A stretch of DNA of 19,875 nt, taken from assembly GCA_937925635.1 (NCBI GenBank), contig CALALX010000057.1, forward strand, positions 1-19,875, given 5' to 3'. Each line of letters opens with the position of its first letter. Position 1 is the first letter of the stretch. Both the position numbers and the translations under genes were made by a program. Positions 1 to 5,757 of this stretch are shown piece after piece. Source of the DNA: an uncultured Caulobacter sp. (GTDB lineage: Bacteria; Pseudomonadota; Alphaproteobacteria; Caulobacterales; Caulobacteraceae). The notes beneath the pieces were generated by a model. The model was not told the origin of the DNA and ran no database searches. It worked only from the letters and a program-made list of their open reading frames with translations.

Positions 1-1018
1 TGCCCTCGCCGAAGCCCTCGTTGCCCTTGCGCTGGATGATCTCGAAGAAGATCGGGCCGACCTGGTTCTCGGTGAAGATCTGCAGCAGCAGGCCCTGGCC
101 CTCGGTCGGGGCGCCGTCGAGCAGGATGTTGAGCTTGTGCAGGCGGGCGGTGTCCTCGCCGTGGTCCTTCACCCGCGCGTCGAGCAGCTCATAGTAGCTG
201 TCCGGGGTCGACTGGAAGTTCACGCCCCGCGCCTTCAGCGTCTCGACCGTCTTGAAGATGTCGTCCGTGCCGAAGGCCAGGTGCTGGATGCCCTCGCCCT
301 TGTAGTCGCGCAGGAACTCCTCGATCTGGCTCTGGTCGTCCTGGCTCTCGTTCAGCGGAATGCGGATCTTGCCGTCCGGGCTGGTCATCGCCTTGGAGAA
401 CAGGCCGGTGACCTTGCCCTCGATGTCGAAGTACCGAATCTCACGGAAATTGAAGACGCGCTCGTAGAACTCGGCCCACTTGGCCATGCCGCCCCGGAAG
501 ACGTTGTGGGTCAGGTGATCGAGGTAGGTCAGACCGACGCCGTTCTTCGCCTCCGCCTGCTCGGCGCCGGGAATCGGCACGAAGTCGACGTCATAGATTT
601 CCTGGGCGCCGTAACGGTCGACCAGATAGAGGTTGGTGCCGCCGATACCTTCGATGGCCGGGATGTTCAGCTCCATCGGGCCAACCGGGCCGGTGACCGG
701 CTTGGCGCCGCGCTCCACGGCCAGCTTGAAGGCCCTGGCGGCGTCGCGCACGCGGAAGGCCATGGCGTTGGCCGACGGGCCGTGCACCGCGCGGAAGTCA
801 GCCGGTTGGCCTTCCGGCTCCATGTTCAGGATGAAATTGATGTCGCCCTGGCGAAAGCGCAGCACGTTCTTGGAGCGGTGCCTGGACACCGCCGTGAAGC
901 CCATCGATTCGAACAGCGCCTTCAGCGCCTCCGGCTCGGGCGAGGTGAACTCGACGAACTCGAAGCCGTCGGTGCCGAGGGGATTGTCGAAGAGATCGGC
1001 TTTGGGTTGGGCGTTCAT
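1..1018 (-). CDS. hppD: 4-hydroxyphenylpyruvate dioxygenase (3' end cut by window)
   Basis: Non-haem Fe(II) enzyme converting 4-hydroxyphenylpyruvate to homogentisate in cytoplasmic tyrosine catabolism. The 339 codons visible cover nearly all of the usual ~360-370 residue protein; the last few dozen lie beyond the left edge. The iron triad is readable: His168 in YLDHLTHN, His246 in GIQHLAF and Glu326 in FFEIIQRKG, the last being the family's C-terminal signature. Two vicinal-oxygen-chelate halves are present. The ATG at 1018 is preferred because GGAG sits about 6 bases upstream; in-frame ATGs at 1030 and 1042 would add four or eight residues. It is divergent from the membrane-protein operon starting at 1157. 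Product seen from motifs; pathway from family knowledge. Confidence 0.95.
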   Translation of the reverse strand, partial: MNAQPKADLFDNPLGTDGFEFVEFTSPEPEALKALFESMGFTAVSRHRSKNVLRFRQGDINFILNMEPEGQPADFRAVHGPSANAMAFRVRDAARAFKLAVERGAKPVTGPVGPMELNIPAIEGIGGTNLYLVDRYGAQEIYDVDFVPIPGAEQAEAKNGVGLTYLDHLTHNVFRGGMAKWAEFYERVFNFREIRYFDIEGKVTGLFSKAMTSPDGKIRIPLNESQDDQSQIEEFLRDYKGEGIQHLAFGTDDIFKTVETLKARGVNFQSTPDSYYELLDARVKDHGEDTARLHKLNILLDGAPTEGQGLLLQIFTENQVGPIFFEIIQRKGNEGFGEG

Positions 1019-1056
1019 CGCGCACTCCATTTCGAGGGCCATCGTGGGGCGGCGGA

Positions 1057-1085
1057 CTAGTATCAGATGAAACCAGTTGGGTGAA
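1057..1085 (-). promoter_or_regulatory. Candidate promoter for hppD
   Basis: On the minus strand TTCACC (1080-1085), a 17-bp spacer and TACTAG (1057-1062) would give a leader of about 30 bases before the ATG at 1018. The match to consensus is only moderate, and this is a guess from position. Nothing else stands out in the 138-bp divergent gap. Confidence 0.25.
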
Positions 1086-1156
1086 GAGCGGCGCGGAGTT
1101 CGCGCTGCACGACAACCGCACGAGACAACCTGACCGCGCCCTGTTAGCACAGGCTG

Positions 1157-1756
1157 ATGCTGCGCAAACTTTACGACTGGGTGATGGGGCTCGCCGCCTC
1201 CAGGCACGCTCCGGCCAGCCTGTTCGCCGTTTCCTTCGCTGAAAGCTCGTTCTTTCCGGTGCCGCCTGACGTGATGCTGGCCCCCATGGTTCTGGCGAGG
1301 CCGGACCGCGCCTGGAGCTACGCGGGGCTCTGCACCCTGGCCTCGGTCCTGGGCGGGGTCCTCGGCTACGCGATCGGCTTCTTCCTGCAGGACTTCGCGG
1401 TCTGGCTGATGAGCCTGACCGGCCACGTCGGCGGCCTCGCCGAGTACCAGTGCTGGTACAACGAGTACGGAGTCTGGGTGATCCTGGCCAAGGGCCTGAC
1501 ACCGATCCCCTACAAGCTGGTGACCATCGCCTCGGGCCTGGCCCAGTTCAGCTTCCCGATGTTCATCGCCGCCTCGGTGGTGACGCGGGGCGCGCGCTTC
1601 TTCCTCGTCGCGGCCGTCGTCAAGAAGGTCGGCCCCGCCATGCTGCCGGTGATCGAGAAGCGACTGGCCCTCTTCGCGGTTCTGCTGGTCGCGCTTATCG
1701 TTGGCGGACTTGCGGCCAGCCACTACCTCGGTTCGGGAGCTTCGTCGGCCTGCTGA
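1157..1756 (+). CDS. YqaA/DedA-like (SNARE-associated/VTT domain) inner-membrane protein
   Basis: 199 residues, strongly hydrophobic. The N-terminal half has ESSFFPVPPDV, the proline-rich re-entrant motif of the YqaA/DedA (VTT) group, followed by a glycine-rich stretch GGVLGYAIGFF. The second half has KGLTPIPYKLVTIASG, the matching second half-repeat, and a final transmembrane helix near 172-190. This group is small for DedA and matches YqaA-type proteins. DedA relatives act in lipid-carrier or phospholipid scrambling and membrane homeostasis; for YqaA itself the role is not established. Its TGA overlaps the ATG of dsbB by one base, so the two are probably translationally coupled. Confidence 0.85.
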   Translation: MLRKLYDWVMGLAASRHAPASLFAVSFAESSFFPVPPDVMLAPMVLARPDRAWSYAGLCTLASVLGGVLGYAIGFFLQDFAVWLMSLTGHVGGLAEYQCWYNEYGVWVILAKGLTPIPYKLVTIASGLAQFSFPMFIAASVVTRGARFFLVAAVVKKVGPAMLPVIEKRLALFAVLLVALIVGGLAASHYLGSGASSAC

Positions 1757-2268
1757 TGACCCGCCTCTTCGACTTCTTTCTGTCCCGCTGGCGCACGACG
1801 GCCTTCCTGTCGTCGGCGCTCATGCTGGCCATCGCCCACGGTTTCGAGAAGATCGGCGGCCTGGCCCCCTGCTACCTCTGCCTCAAGCAGCGCGAGGTCT
1901 ACTGGGTCGCCCTGACGGCAGCCCTGGTCGGGATGATCCTGGTGCGCACCCGCTATGGCGAACGTTTCCGCCGACCGGCGAACGCCCTGCTCGGCGTCAT
2001 CTTCCTGGTCGGCGTCGGGGTGGCGGTCTACCACGCCGGGGCCGAATGGGGCTGGTGGCCGGGTCCGACGATCTGCGCGAGCGGCGGATCCTCCGTCAAT
2101 GCCGCCGATATGGCCGCGATCATGAAGGGTGAGGGCCGCATCGCCCCGCCGTCCTGCGAGAAGGCGGTCTGGGTCTTCCTCGGCCTGTCGATGGCCGGCT
2201 GGAACGCCCTGATCTCGCTCAAGCTCGCCGTCCTGAGCTTCCTCGCCACGCGAAAGGTCTGGGCATGA
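1756..2268 (+). CDS. dsbB: DsbB-family disulfide bond formation protein
   Basis: 170 residues starting at the ATG that shares its A with the upstream TGA. It is a four-helix inner-membrane protein with the DsbB redox layout: CYLC (Cys39, Cys42) followed by KQRE in the first periplasmic loop, and a second pair, Cys107 and Cys134, in the second loop. DsbB reoxidises a DsbA-type thiol oxidase and passes electrons to ubiquinone. The same frame stays open upstream to 1450, but that stretch is the out-of-frame reading of the membrane-protein gene before it. The stop overlaps the coq7 ATG (ATGA). Placing a quinone-using enzyme beside a quinone-making enzyme is suggestive, but that link is inference. 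Confidence 0.9.
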   Translation: MTRLFDFFLSRWRTTAFLSSALMLAIAHGFEKIGGLAPCYLCLKQREVYWVALTAALVGMILVRTRYGERFRRPANALLGVIFLVGVGVAVYHAGAEWGWWPGPTICASGGSSVNAADMAAIMKGEGRIAPPSCEKAVWVFLGLSMAGWNALISLKLAVLSFLATRKVWA

Positions 2269-2822
2269 GCACGGTTCCTCCCCGACCAGGCCGCGGCGCG
2301 GCCAAGGCGCGTTTCGCCGAGATCCTTCGCGTCGACCACGCGGGCGAACTGGGCGCCGTGCATATCTACCGTGGTCAGCGGGCGGTGCTGGAAAAGGCCC
2401 CCGGACATGGGCGCACAGCCGCCCAGCTTGAGGAGATGGAGGGTCACGAAGCCGTCCATCTGGCCCGCTTCGACGCGCTGCTGAACGAACACCATGTGCG
2501 GCCGACCCTGATGGCGCCGGTCTGGCGCGCCGCCGCCTTCGCGATCGGCGCCGGCACCGCCCTGCTCGGCGACAAGGCCGCCCATGCCTGCACCGAGGCG
2601 GTCGAGACCGTGATCGAGCAGCACTATGCGGCGCAGATCGCCGAGCTGGCCGACCGTGATCCGGAGCTGGCCGCCGAGCTGTCGAAATTCCGCGACGAGG
2701 AACTGGCGCACCGCGACATCGCCATCGAGGAAGGGGCGCGGCAGGCTCCCGCCTACCCCTTGCTGGCCGCCGTGATCCAGGCCGGCTGCAAGGCGGCGAT
2801 CAAGATCAGCGAGAAGATCTAG
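2265..2822 (+). CDS. coq7: Ubiquinone biosynthesis hydroxylase Coq7 (demethoxyubiquinone hydroxylase)
   Basis: 185 residues, a di-iron carboxylate hydroxylase that adds the C6 hydroxyl in ubiquinone synthesis at the membrane surface. The Coq7 signature is visible: LRVDHAGELGAVHIY with Glu28, EGHEAVHL with the Glu62-x-x-His65 pair, a Glu in TEAVETVIEQHY, and DEELAHRD with a second Glu-x-x-His. The two-repeat helical layout matches bacterial Coq7, which has about 170-220 residues. The hydrophobic segment AAAFAIGAGTALLG fits a membrane-associated helix. The gene overlaps dsbB by four bases. Alphaproteobacteria use either Coq7 or UbiF-like flavin hydroxylases for this step; the di-iron ligands make Coq7 clear here. 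Confidence 0.95.
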   Translation: MSTVPPRPGRGAAKARFAEILRVDHAGELGAVHIYRGQRAVLEKAPGHGRTAAQLEEMEGHEAVHLARFDALLNEHHVRPTLMAPVWRAAAFAIGAGTALLGDKAAHACTEAVETVIEQHYAAQIAELADRDPELAAELSKFRDEELAHRDIAIEEGARQAPAYPLLAAVIQAGCKAAIKISEKI

Positions 2823-2865
2823 GAACCGTCCGGCGAGCGACGAGTTCGATCAGCGGAGGCCCCCG

Positions 2866-3006
2866 ATGCCAGATCCGGACCAAACGCCCGAGCCCGATCC
2901 GGCGCCGCCGTTCGACCCGCCGCCGCCGGAGACCGATCCCGACCTGCCGTCCGAACCGGACATCGCGCCGCCGCTCGATCCGGAGCTCCCGCCGACGGTC
3001 GCCTAG
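2866..3006 (+). CDS. Proline-rich acidic microprotein (46 aa), unknown function
   Basis: ATG at 2866 is preceded by a perfect GGAGG (2855-2859) with a 6-base spacer, and the frame closes at TAG 3004-3006. The 46-residue product has 19 prolines, 8 Asp and 4 Glu and no Lys, Arg or His, so it should be disordered and strongly negative. It contains a PPPP run (residues 18-21) that would normally need elongation factor P. It lies 43 bases after coq7 on the same strand and ends one base before the convergent PilZ gene, so it may be the last gene of the yqaA-dsbB-coq7 transcript. No domain is recognised. The low-complexity composition could also arise from GC-rich sequence, but the strong ribosome-binding site argues for translation. 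Confidence 0.6.
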   Translation: MPDPDQTPEPDPAPPFDPPPPETDPDLPSEPDIAPPLDPELPPTVA

Positions 3007-3007
3007 G

Positions 3008-3355
3008 TTAACGCAGCGCCATCTGACTCCAGATGGCGCGCAGGGCGCGGAGTTGCTTTTCGGTTGTCTCGCGCAGATCGTGGCGCGCGCCGAGCCTAAG
3101 CCCTATGCGGACGCCGCGCCGCCAGATCACTTCGGCGTCCCAGGCTATGCCTTCGGTCACCTGGACCAGATGCAGCTTTGCCGGGATCAGATGGGGTGAG
3201 CTCGTCTCGATCATCGCCCCGTCGGCGCTGAGATTGCGGATGACGCAATCGAGCGTGCTGGTGGCGTCCTCGTTGGCGAGTTTCCCCGCGAGCAGCGCAC
3301 GGTGGCGTTGAGTCTCGCGGCGTTCAAGCGGCTTCGCGGATCCCGAGGTTTGCAT
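3008..3355 (-). CDS. PilZ-domain protein (likely c-di-GMP receptor)
   Basis: 115 residues, essentially a single PilZ domain. The N-terminal RxxxR switch is present as R13-E-T-Q-R17, and the second motif [D/N]xSxxG as N41-L-S43-A-D-G46, so the c-di-GMP contact residues look intact. The rest (AEVIWRRGVRIGLRL) is the usual beta-barrel strand pattern, ending in a short C-terminal helix. Single-domain PilZ proteins act as cytoplasmic c-di-GMP adaptors in motility, adhesion or polysaccharide control; the partner cannot be read here. The gene lies downstream of the HNH gene on the same strand after 117 bases, probably with its own promoter. The ribosome-binding site is weak. Confidence 0.85.
   Translation of the reverse strand: MQTSGSAKPLERRETQRHRALLAGKLANEDATSTLDCVIRNLSADGAMIETSSPHLIPAKLHLVQVTEGIAWDAEVIWRRGVRIGLRLGARHDLRETTEKQLRALRAIWSQMALR
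3016..3039. terminator. Perfect 10-bp hairpin at a convergent junction
   Basis: GCGCCATCTG (3016-3025), loop ACTC, CAGATGGCGC (3030-3039): a perfect 10-bp stem. It lies inside the last codons of the PilZ gene and starts 10 bases after the stop of the opposing microprotein gene. No T-tract follows on either strand, so it may slow polymerase or protect an RNA end rather than act as a classical intrinsic terminator. Confidence 0.4.
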
Positions 3356-3472
3356 GTCCGCAGGCTAAGGGCAGATCATTGACAAGCCGTTGTCCAATCG
3401 GTCGCCAGCGAGCCGCAATTCCCCGACGTCAGCTGCTGCGTCCCCGATCGGTCGCTTCCCCTTCCCGGCGGC

Positions 3473-4033
3473 TCAAGCCTCCAGTTCGATGTCCCAGTAA
3501 AGGTAGTCCAGCCAGCTCTCATGCAGGTAGCCGGGCGGGAAGCGTCTTCCATGGTCCTGCAGCTCGTGCATCGACGGCCGGCGCGGGTGGCGATGCGGTA
3601 GCATGTGCGCCTCGCGCGGCGTGCGGCCGCCCTTGGCCAGGTTGCAGGGCGCGCAGGCGGTGACAATGTTCTCCCAGGTCGTCCGGCCGCCCCGCGAGCG
3701 CGGGATGACGTGGTCAAACGTCAGGTCCTGCCCGGCCCCGCAGTACTGGCAGGCGAAGCTGTCGCGTAGGAACAGGTTGAACCGCGTGAAGGCCGGCGGC
3801 CGGTCCTGGGAGACGTAGGATTTCAGCGAGACGACGCTCGGCAGCCGCATCTCGAACGACGGGCTGTGGATCACCTTGTCGTAGGTGGAGACGACCTCGA
3901 CGCGATCAAGGAACACCGCCTTGATCACCTCCTGCCAGGGCCAGAGGGACAGGGGATAGTAGCTCAATGGCCGGAAGTCGGCATTGAGCACCAGGGCCGG
4001 CCAGCCCGACGGCGGCGCGCTAAGCACCTGCAT
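3473..4033 (-). CDS. HNH endonuclease family protein
   Basis: 186 residues from the ATG at 4033, chosen because a perfect GGAGG (4040-4044 on the minus strand) lies 6 bases upstream; the frame is open further upstream but the extra residues are low-complexity Arg/Ser. The C-terminal half has a zinc-stabilised HNH fold: CQYC (Cys95, Cys98), DHVIPRSRGG with Asp107-His108, W120-E-N121, and a second CAPC pair (Cys127, Cys130) before NLAKGGRTP. The N-terminal ~80 residues (ALVLNADFRPLSYYPLSLWP) are typical of a widespread stand-alone HNH family of unknown role in Proteobacteria and Actinobacteria. No methyltransferase or toxin/antitoxin partner is adjacent, so a restriction role is not supported. 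Confidence 0.88.
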   Translation of the reverse strand: MQVLSAPPSGWPALVLNADFRPLSYYPLSLWPWQEVIKAVFLDRVEVVSTYDKVIHSPSFEMRLPSVVSLKSYVSQDRPPAFTRFNLFLRDSFACQYCGAGQDLTFDHVIPRSRGGRTTWENIVTACAPCNLAKGGRTPREAHMLPHRHPRRPSMHELQDHGRRFPPGYLHESWLDYLYWDIELEA

Positions 4034-4121
4034 CGGACGCCTCCCCGGGAAGCCTGATGATGTAGTACGCGACCGACCTGAAGACCGACCTCGCTTCCTG
4101 CGCATTCTCAGAGGTCGCCAT
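4020..4121 (-). CDS. Possible 33-aa leader ORF overlapping the HNH start
   Basis: A minus-strand frame from ATG 4121 to TAG 4020-4022 reads MATSENAQEARSVFRSVAYY and 13 further residues, ending 14 bases inside the HNH gene. GGAGG lies only 2 bases before the ATG, which is closer than usual. If translated, it would couple to the HNH start at 4033. The evidence is thin and it may be chance. Confidence 0.2.
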   Translation of the reverse strand: MATSENAQEARSVFRSVAYYIIRLPGEASDAGA

Positions 4122-4123
4122 CA

Positions 4124-4144
4124 CCTCCGAACGCGACTCGGAGG
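4124..4144. repeat. Inverted repeat upstream of the HNH gene
   Basis: CCTCCGA (4124-4130) and TCGGAGG (4138-4144) form perfect 7-bp arms around a 7-bp centre, about 90 bases before the HNH start. It could be an operator or an RNA hairpin; on the minus strand one arm includes the GGAGG before the possible leader ORF. Confidence 0.35.
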
Positions 4145-4220
4145 ATAGACCAGCTTGCGCGACGGCTCCACGACAGCGCGGCGTCAAAGGTCCGGCGACG
4201 GACGCGGCGCGTGCGCGGTC

Positions 4221-4247
4221 AAAGAAAAAGGGGCGCCGAAGCGCCCC
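4221..4247 (-). terminator. Intrinsic terminator after the membrane microprotein gene
   Basis: On the minus strand GGGGCGC-TTCG-GCGCCCC (4247-4230), a 7-bp GC stem with a TTCG tetraloop, is followed at once by TTTTTCTTT (4229-4221). This is a textbook Rho-independent terminator 62 bases after the stop of the 37-codon gene. It also supports that small gene as a discrete transcription unit. Confidence 0.85.
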
Positions 4248-4309
4248 GAGTTTCTGGCTGGCCGCCCGGTCCGCGGGGACTCGGGCGGTTGGATCGAGCT
4301 GAAACCGTC

Positions 4310-4423
4310 TTACGCGCCGACGAAGACCACGGCGCCGCTGAGGGCCGCGCCCAGGACCAGCAGCAGGGCCACGCCCGTGCGGTCGAAAAAGCGTTCGAAG
4401 GCGACAAGGTTGGAAACCGACAT
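4310..4423 (-). CDS. Single-span membrane microprotein (37 aa), unknown function
   Basis: ATG at 4423, TAA at 4310-4312. AAGGA lies 8 bases before the ATG on the minus strand. The product begins MSVSNLVAFERFFDRTG and then forms one transmembrane helix (GVALLLVLGAALSGAVVFVG), ending right after it. The positive-then-hydrophobic layout predicts a cytoplasmic N-terminus. It has a promoter-like sequence at 4515-4542, a structured leader of about 85 bases (CCCGG/CCGGG at 4449-4461 and CCCCTC/GAGGGG at 4476-4493) and a strong terminator, so it looks like a complete one-gene unit. The divergent tetR gene shares its control region, implying TetR control. No family is recognised. Efflux, stress or membrane-complex accessory roles are possible but unproven. 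Confidence 0.65.
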   Translation of the reverse strand: MSVSNLVAFERFFDRTGVALLLVLGAALSGAVVFVGA

Positions 4424-4503
4424 GACACACATCCTTTGAGTTTGCGGACCCGGTTGCCGGGCCCCCCGTTTATGACCCCTCGGGGAGGAGGGGCTGTCCG
4501 ATC

Positions 4504-4531
4504 TGGACGATGCTTAGATAGCAGCTATCTG
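4504..4531 (+). promoter_or_regulatory. Candidate tetR promoter
   Basis: TGGACG (4504-4509), a 16-bp spacer and TATCTG (4526-4531), inside the Caulobacter-like string GCTATCTG. The -10 is the right arm of the palindrome at 4516-4530. The start site would be near 4538, giving a leader of about 50 bases before the ATG at 4587. It is a weaker match than the opposite promoter. Confidence 0.4.
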
Positions 4532-4542
4532 AACGACGTCAA
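4515..4542 (-). promoter_or_regulatory. Candidate promoter of the membrane microprotein gene
   Basis: On the minus strand TTGACG (4542-4537), a 16-bp spacer and TATCTA (4520-4515), preceded by TGC as in an extended -10. Read as the Caulobacter housekeeping pattern it is TTGACGT, 13 bases, then GCTATCTA, which fits the TTGACGS-N10-14-GCTANAWC spacing. The -10 is the left arm of the palindrome. Confidence 0.55.
4516..4530. promoter_or_regulatory. Probable TetR operator: 15-bp palindrome spanning both -10 boxes
   Basis: AGATAGC-A-GCTATCT is a perfect palindrome with 7-bp arms and a single central base, a typical size for a TetR-family dimer site. It lies 57 bases before tetR and 93 bases before the divergent microprotein ATG. 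Each arm is the -10 region of one of two oppositely oriented promoters, so one bound dimer could block both. Binding by this TetR is inferred from position. Confidence 0.6.
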
Positions 4543-4586
4543 GATCAATCTTTACGTTGTTTGGATTTAGTTTTAGAGTGCCCGCG

Positions 4587-5213
4587 ATGAGAGAAGCTGC
4601 AACCGTCGAGAACCGGCCCTATCACCATGGCGACCTGCGCCGCGCCCTTGTGGACGCGGCGAGTCGGATCCTGGAGAACGAAGGTCCGAGCGCCCTCTCC
4701 CTGCGGGCCGTCGCCCGGGAAGCGGGGGTGAGCCCGGCGGCGCCCTACCACCACTTCAAGGACAAGGGCGAGCTGCTCGACGCGGTCGCGCACGTGGGTT
4801 GGGACATCCTGGGCGAGGGCATGCGTGAAGCGCGCGAAAGCGCCGCCGACCCGCGGCAGGTCATGACCGAGATCGGCGTCGCCTACGTCCAGTTCGCCCA
4901 GCGCCACCCTGCCCTGTACCGCGTCATGTACGACGCTTCGCGGGACAAGACCTCTCTGCCGGAGGGCATGAAGTCCGACCAGGACAGCGCCTACTGCATG
5001 GTTCAGGACGCCTTCCGCGAAGCCGCCGGGCCGGAGGTGCCCGAGATCGACGTGGAGCTGGCCACCATCGCGGCGTGGTGCGCCGCGCACGGCCTGGCGG
5101 AAATGAACGCCTTCCACCAGTTCGATCCGCTCAAGGCGGTGCTCGGCGGCGAGGAGCAGTTCCTGCGCGCCGTGCTCTCCCACATGGGCATGTTCCCTCA
5201 CCCCCACGGCTGA
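4587..5213 (+). CDS. TetR/AcrR-family regulator with WHG ligand domain
   Basis: 208 residues from ATG 4587. A TTG at 4557 is in frame, but it lies in an AT-rich leader and lacks a ribosome site. The N-terminus has RPYHHGDLRRALVDAA and then a TetR helix-turn-helix (about residues 35-58: LSLRAVAREAGVSPAAPYHHFKDK in its two halves). The C-terminal part has the tryptophan-histidine-glycine signature (WCAAHGLAEM) of the TetR WHG domain family. Such repressors bind DNA as dimers and release it on binding a small hydrophobic ligand, which cannot be guessed here. The palindrome at 4516-4530 implies autorepression together with control of the divergent microprotein. A CBS gene follows after 68 bases. 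Confidence 0.92.
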   Translation: MREAATVENRPYHHGDLRRALVDAASRILENEGPSALSLRAVAREAGVSPAAPYHHFKDKGELLDAVAHVGWDILGEGMREARESAADPRQVMTEIGVAYVQFAQRHPALYRVMYDASRDKTSLPEGMKSDQDSAYCMVQDAFREAAGPEVPEIDVELATIAAWCAAHGLAEMNAFHQFDPLKAVLGGEEQFLRAVLSHMGMFPHPHG

Positions 5214-5281
5214 GCGCCCCGGGGGGAACGGCCGCCGCTCCGGTCCGTTAGGCGTGCTGAGCCCGCCGCCAGGAGCCGAGC

Positions 5282-5704
5282 ATGCAGATTTCCGAGGTGA
5301 TGACCGCCAACCCGCAAGTCGCCAGGCCGTCCGATACGGTCGCCGACGTGGCCCGCCGCATGAATCAGGTCGACGCCGGCGCCATTCCCGTCGTCGAGGA
5401 CGGCAGGATCCGCGGCATCATCACCGACCGCGACATCGTCCTGCGCGTGGTCGGCGAGCAGCGCAGCTTCGACACGAAGGTCGAGGAGGTGATGACCACC
5501 GAGGTCCAGACCTGCCGCGAGGACGCCTCGATCGCCGACGTCATCTTCCAGATGCAGGACAAGCAGGTGCGTCGCATCCTGATCGTCGACGGCTCCGAGC
5601 GCCTGACCGGCATCGTCTCGCTCGGCGACGTCGCCCAGGAGGCCTCGGCCCGCAAGGCCGGCGCGGTGCTGGAGGACATCTCCGAGGCCCCGGCCAACAA
5701 CTGA
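5282..5704 (+). CDS. Two-CBS-domain protein
   Basis: 140 residues made almost entirely of a Bateman module: CBS1 about residues 1-60 (SEVMTANPQVARPSDTVADV, then GAIPVVEDGRIRGIITDRDI) and CBS2 about 68-128 (VEEVMTTEVQTC, then RRILIVDGSERLTGIVSLGD). These modules bind adenine nucleotides (AMP, ATP, SAM) and sense energy state. No catalytic domain is attached, so it probably acts in trans or as a dimer. AGGAG (5271-5275) lies 6 bases before the ATG. The short gap before gluQ suggests co-transcription, though no functional link to tRNA modification is known to me. Confidence 0.9.
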   Translation: MQISEVMTANPQVARPSDTVADVARRMNQVDAGAIPVVEDGRIRGIITDRDIVLRVVGEQRSFDTKVEEVMTTEVQTCREDASIADVIFQMQDKQVRRILIVDGSERLTGIVSLGDVAQEASARKAGAVLEDISEAPANN

Positions 5705-5730
5705 CGGACGGGCCCTGATGCAATGAAGAC

Positions 5731-5757
5731 CTCACCGGTCTAGAGAGGACCGGTGAG
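5731..5757 (+). promoter_or_regulatory. Hairpin enclosing the gluQ start codon
   Basis: CTCACCGGTC (5731-5740) pairs perfectly with GACCGGTGAG (5748-5757) around a 7-base loop. The right arm contains the gluQ GTG (5753-5755), and the purine-rich ribosome site GAGAGGA (5743-5749) spans the loop and stem. In the mRNA this would hide the start codon. A 6-codon frame, MKTSPV (ATG 5723, TAG 5741-5743), runs through the left arm and stops in the loop. The regulatory role is inferred. Confidence 0.5.

Noticed and set aside
137..1060. 307-codon plus-strand frame opposite hppD
   Set aside because: Antisense shadow; hppD has the complete iron triad on the minus strand.
3371..3396. GACAA-GCCG-TTGTC upstream of the PilZ gene as an operator
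   Set aside because: Arms of only 5 bp; too short to separate from chance without conservation.
3473..4033. HNH protein as part of a restriction or toxin/antitoxin defence system
   Set aside because: No methyltransferase, helicase, immunity or antitoxin gene is adjacent; the family is usually a stand-alone chromosomal gene.
4557..4586. Upstream TTG start for the TetR gene
   Set aside because: It has no ribosome site and lies close after the predicted transcript start; ATG 4587 begins the usual short arm before YHHGDLR.
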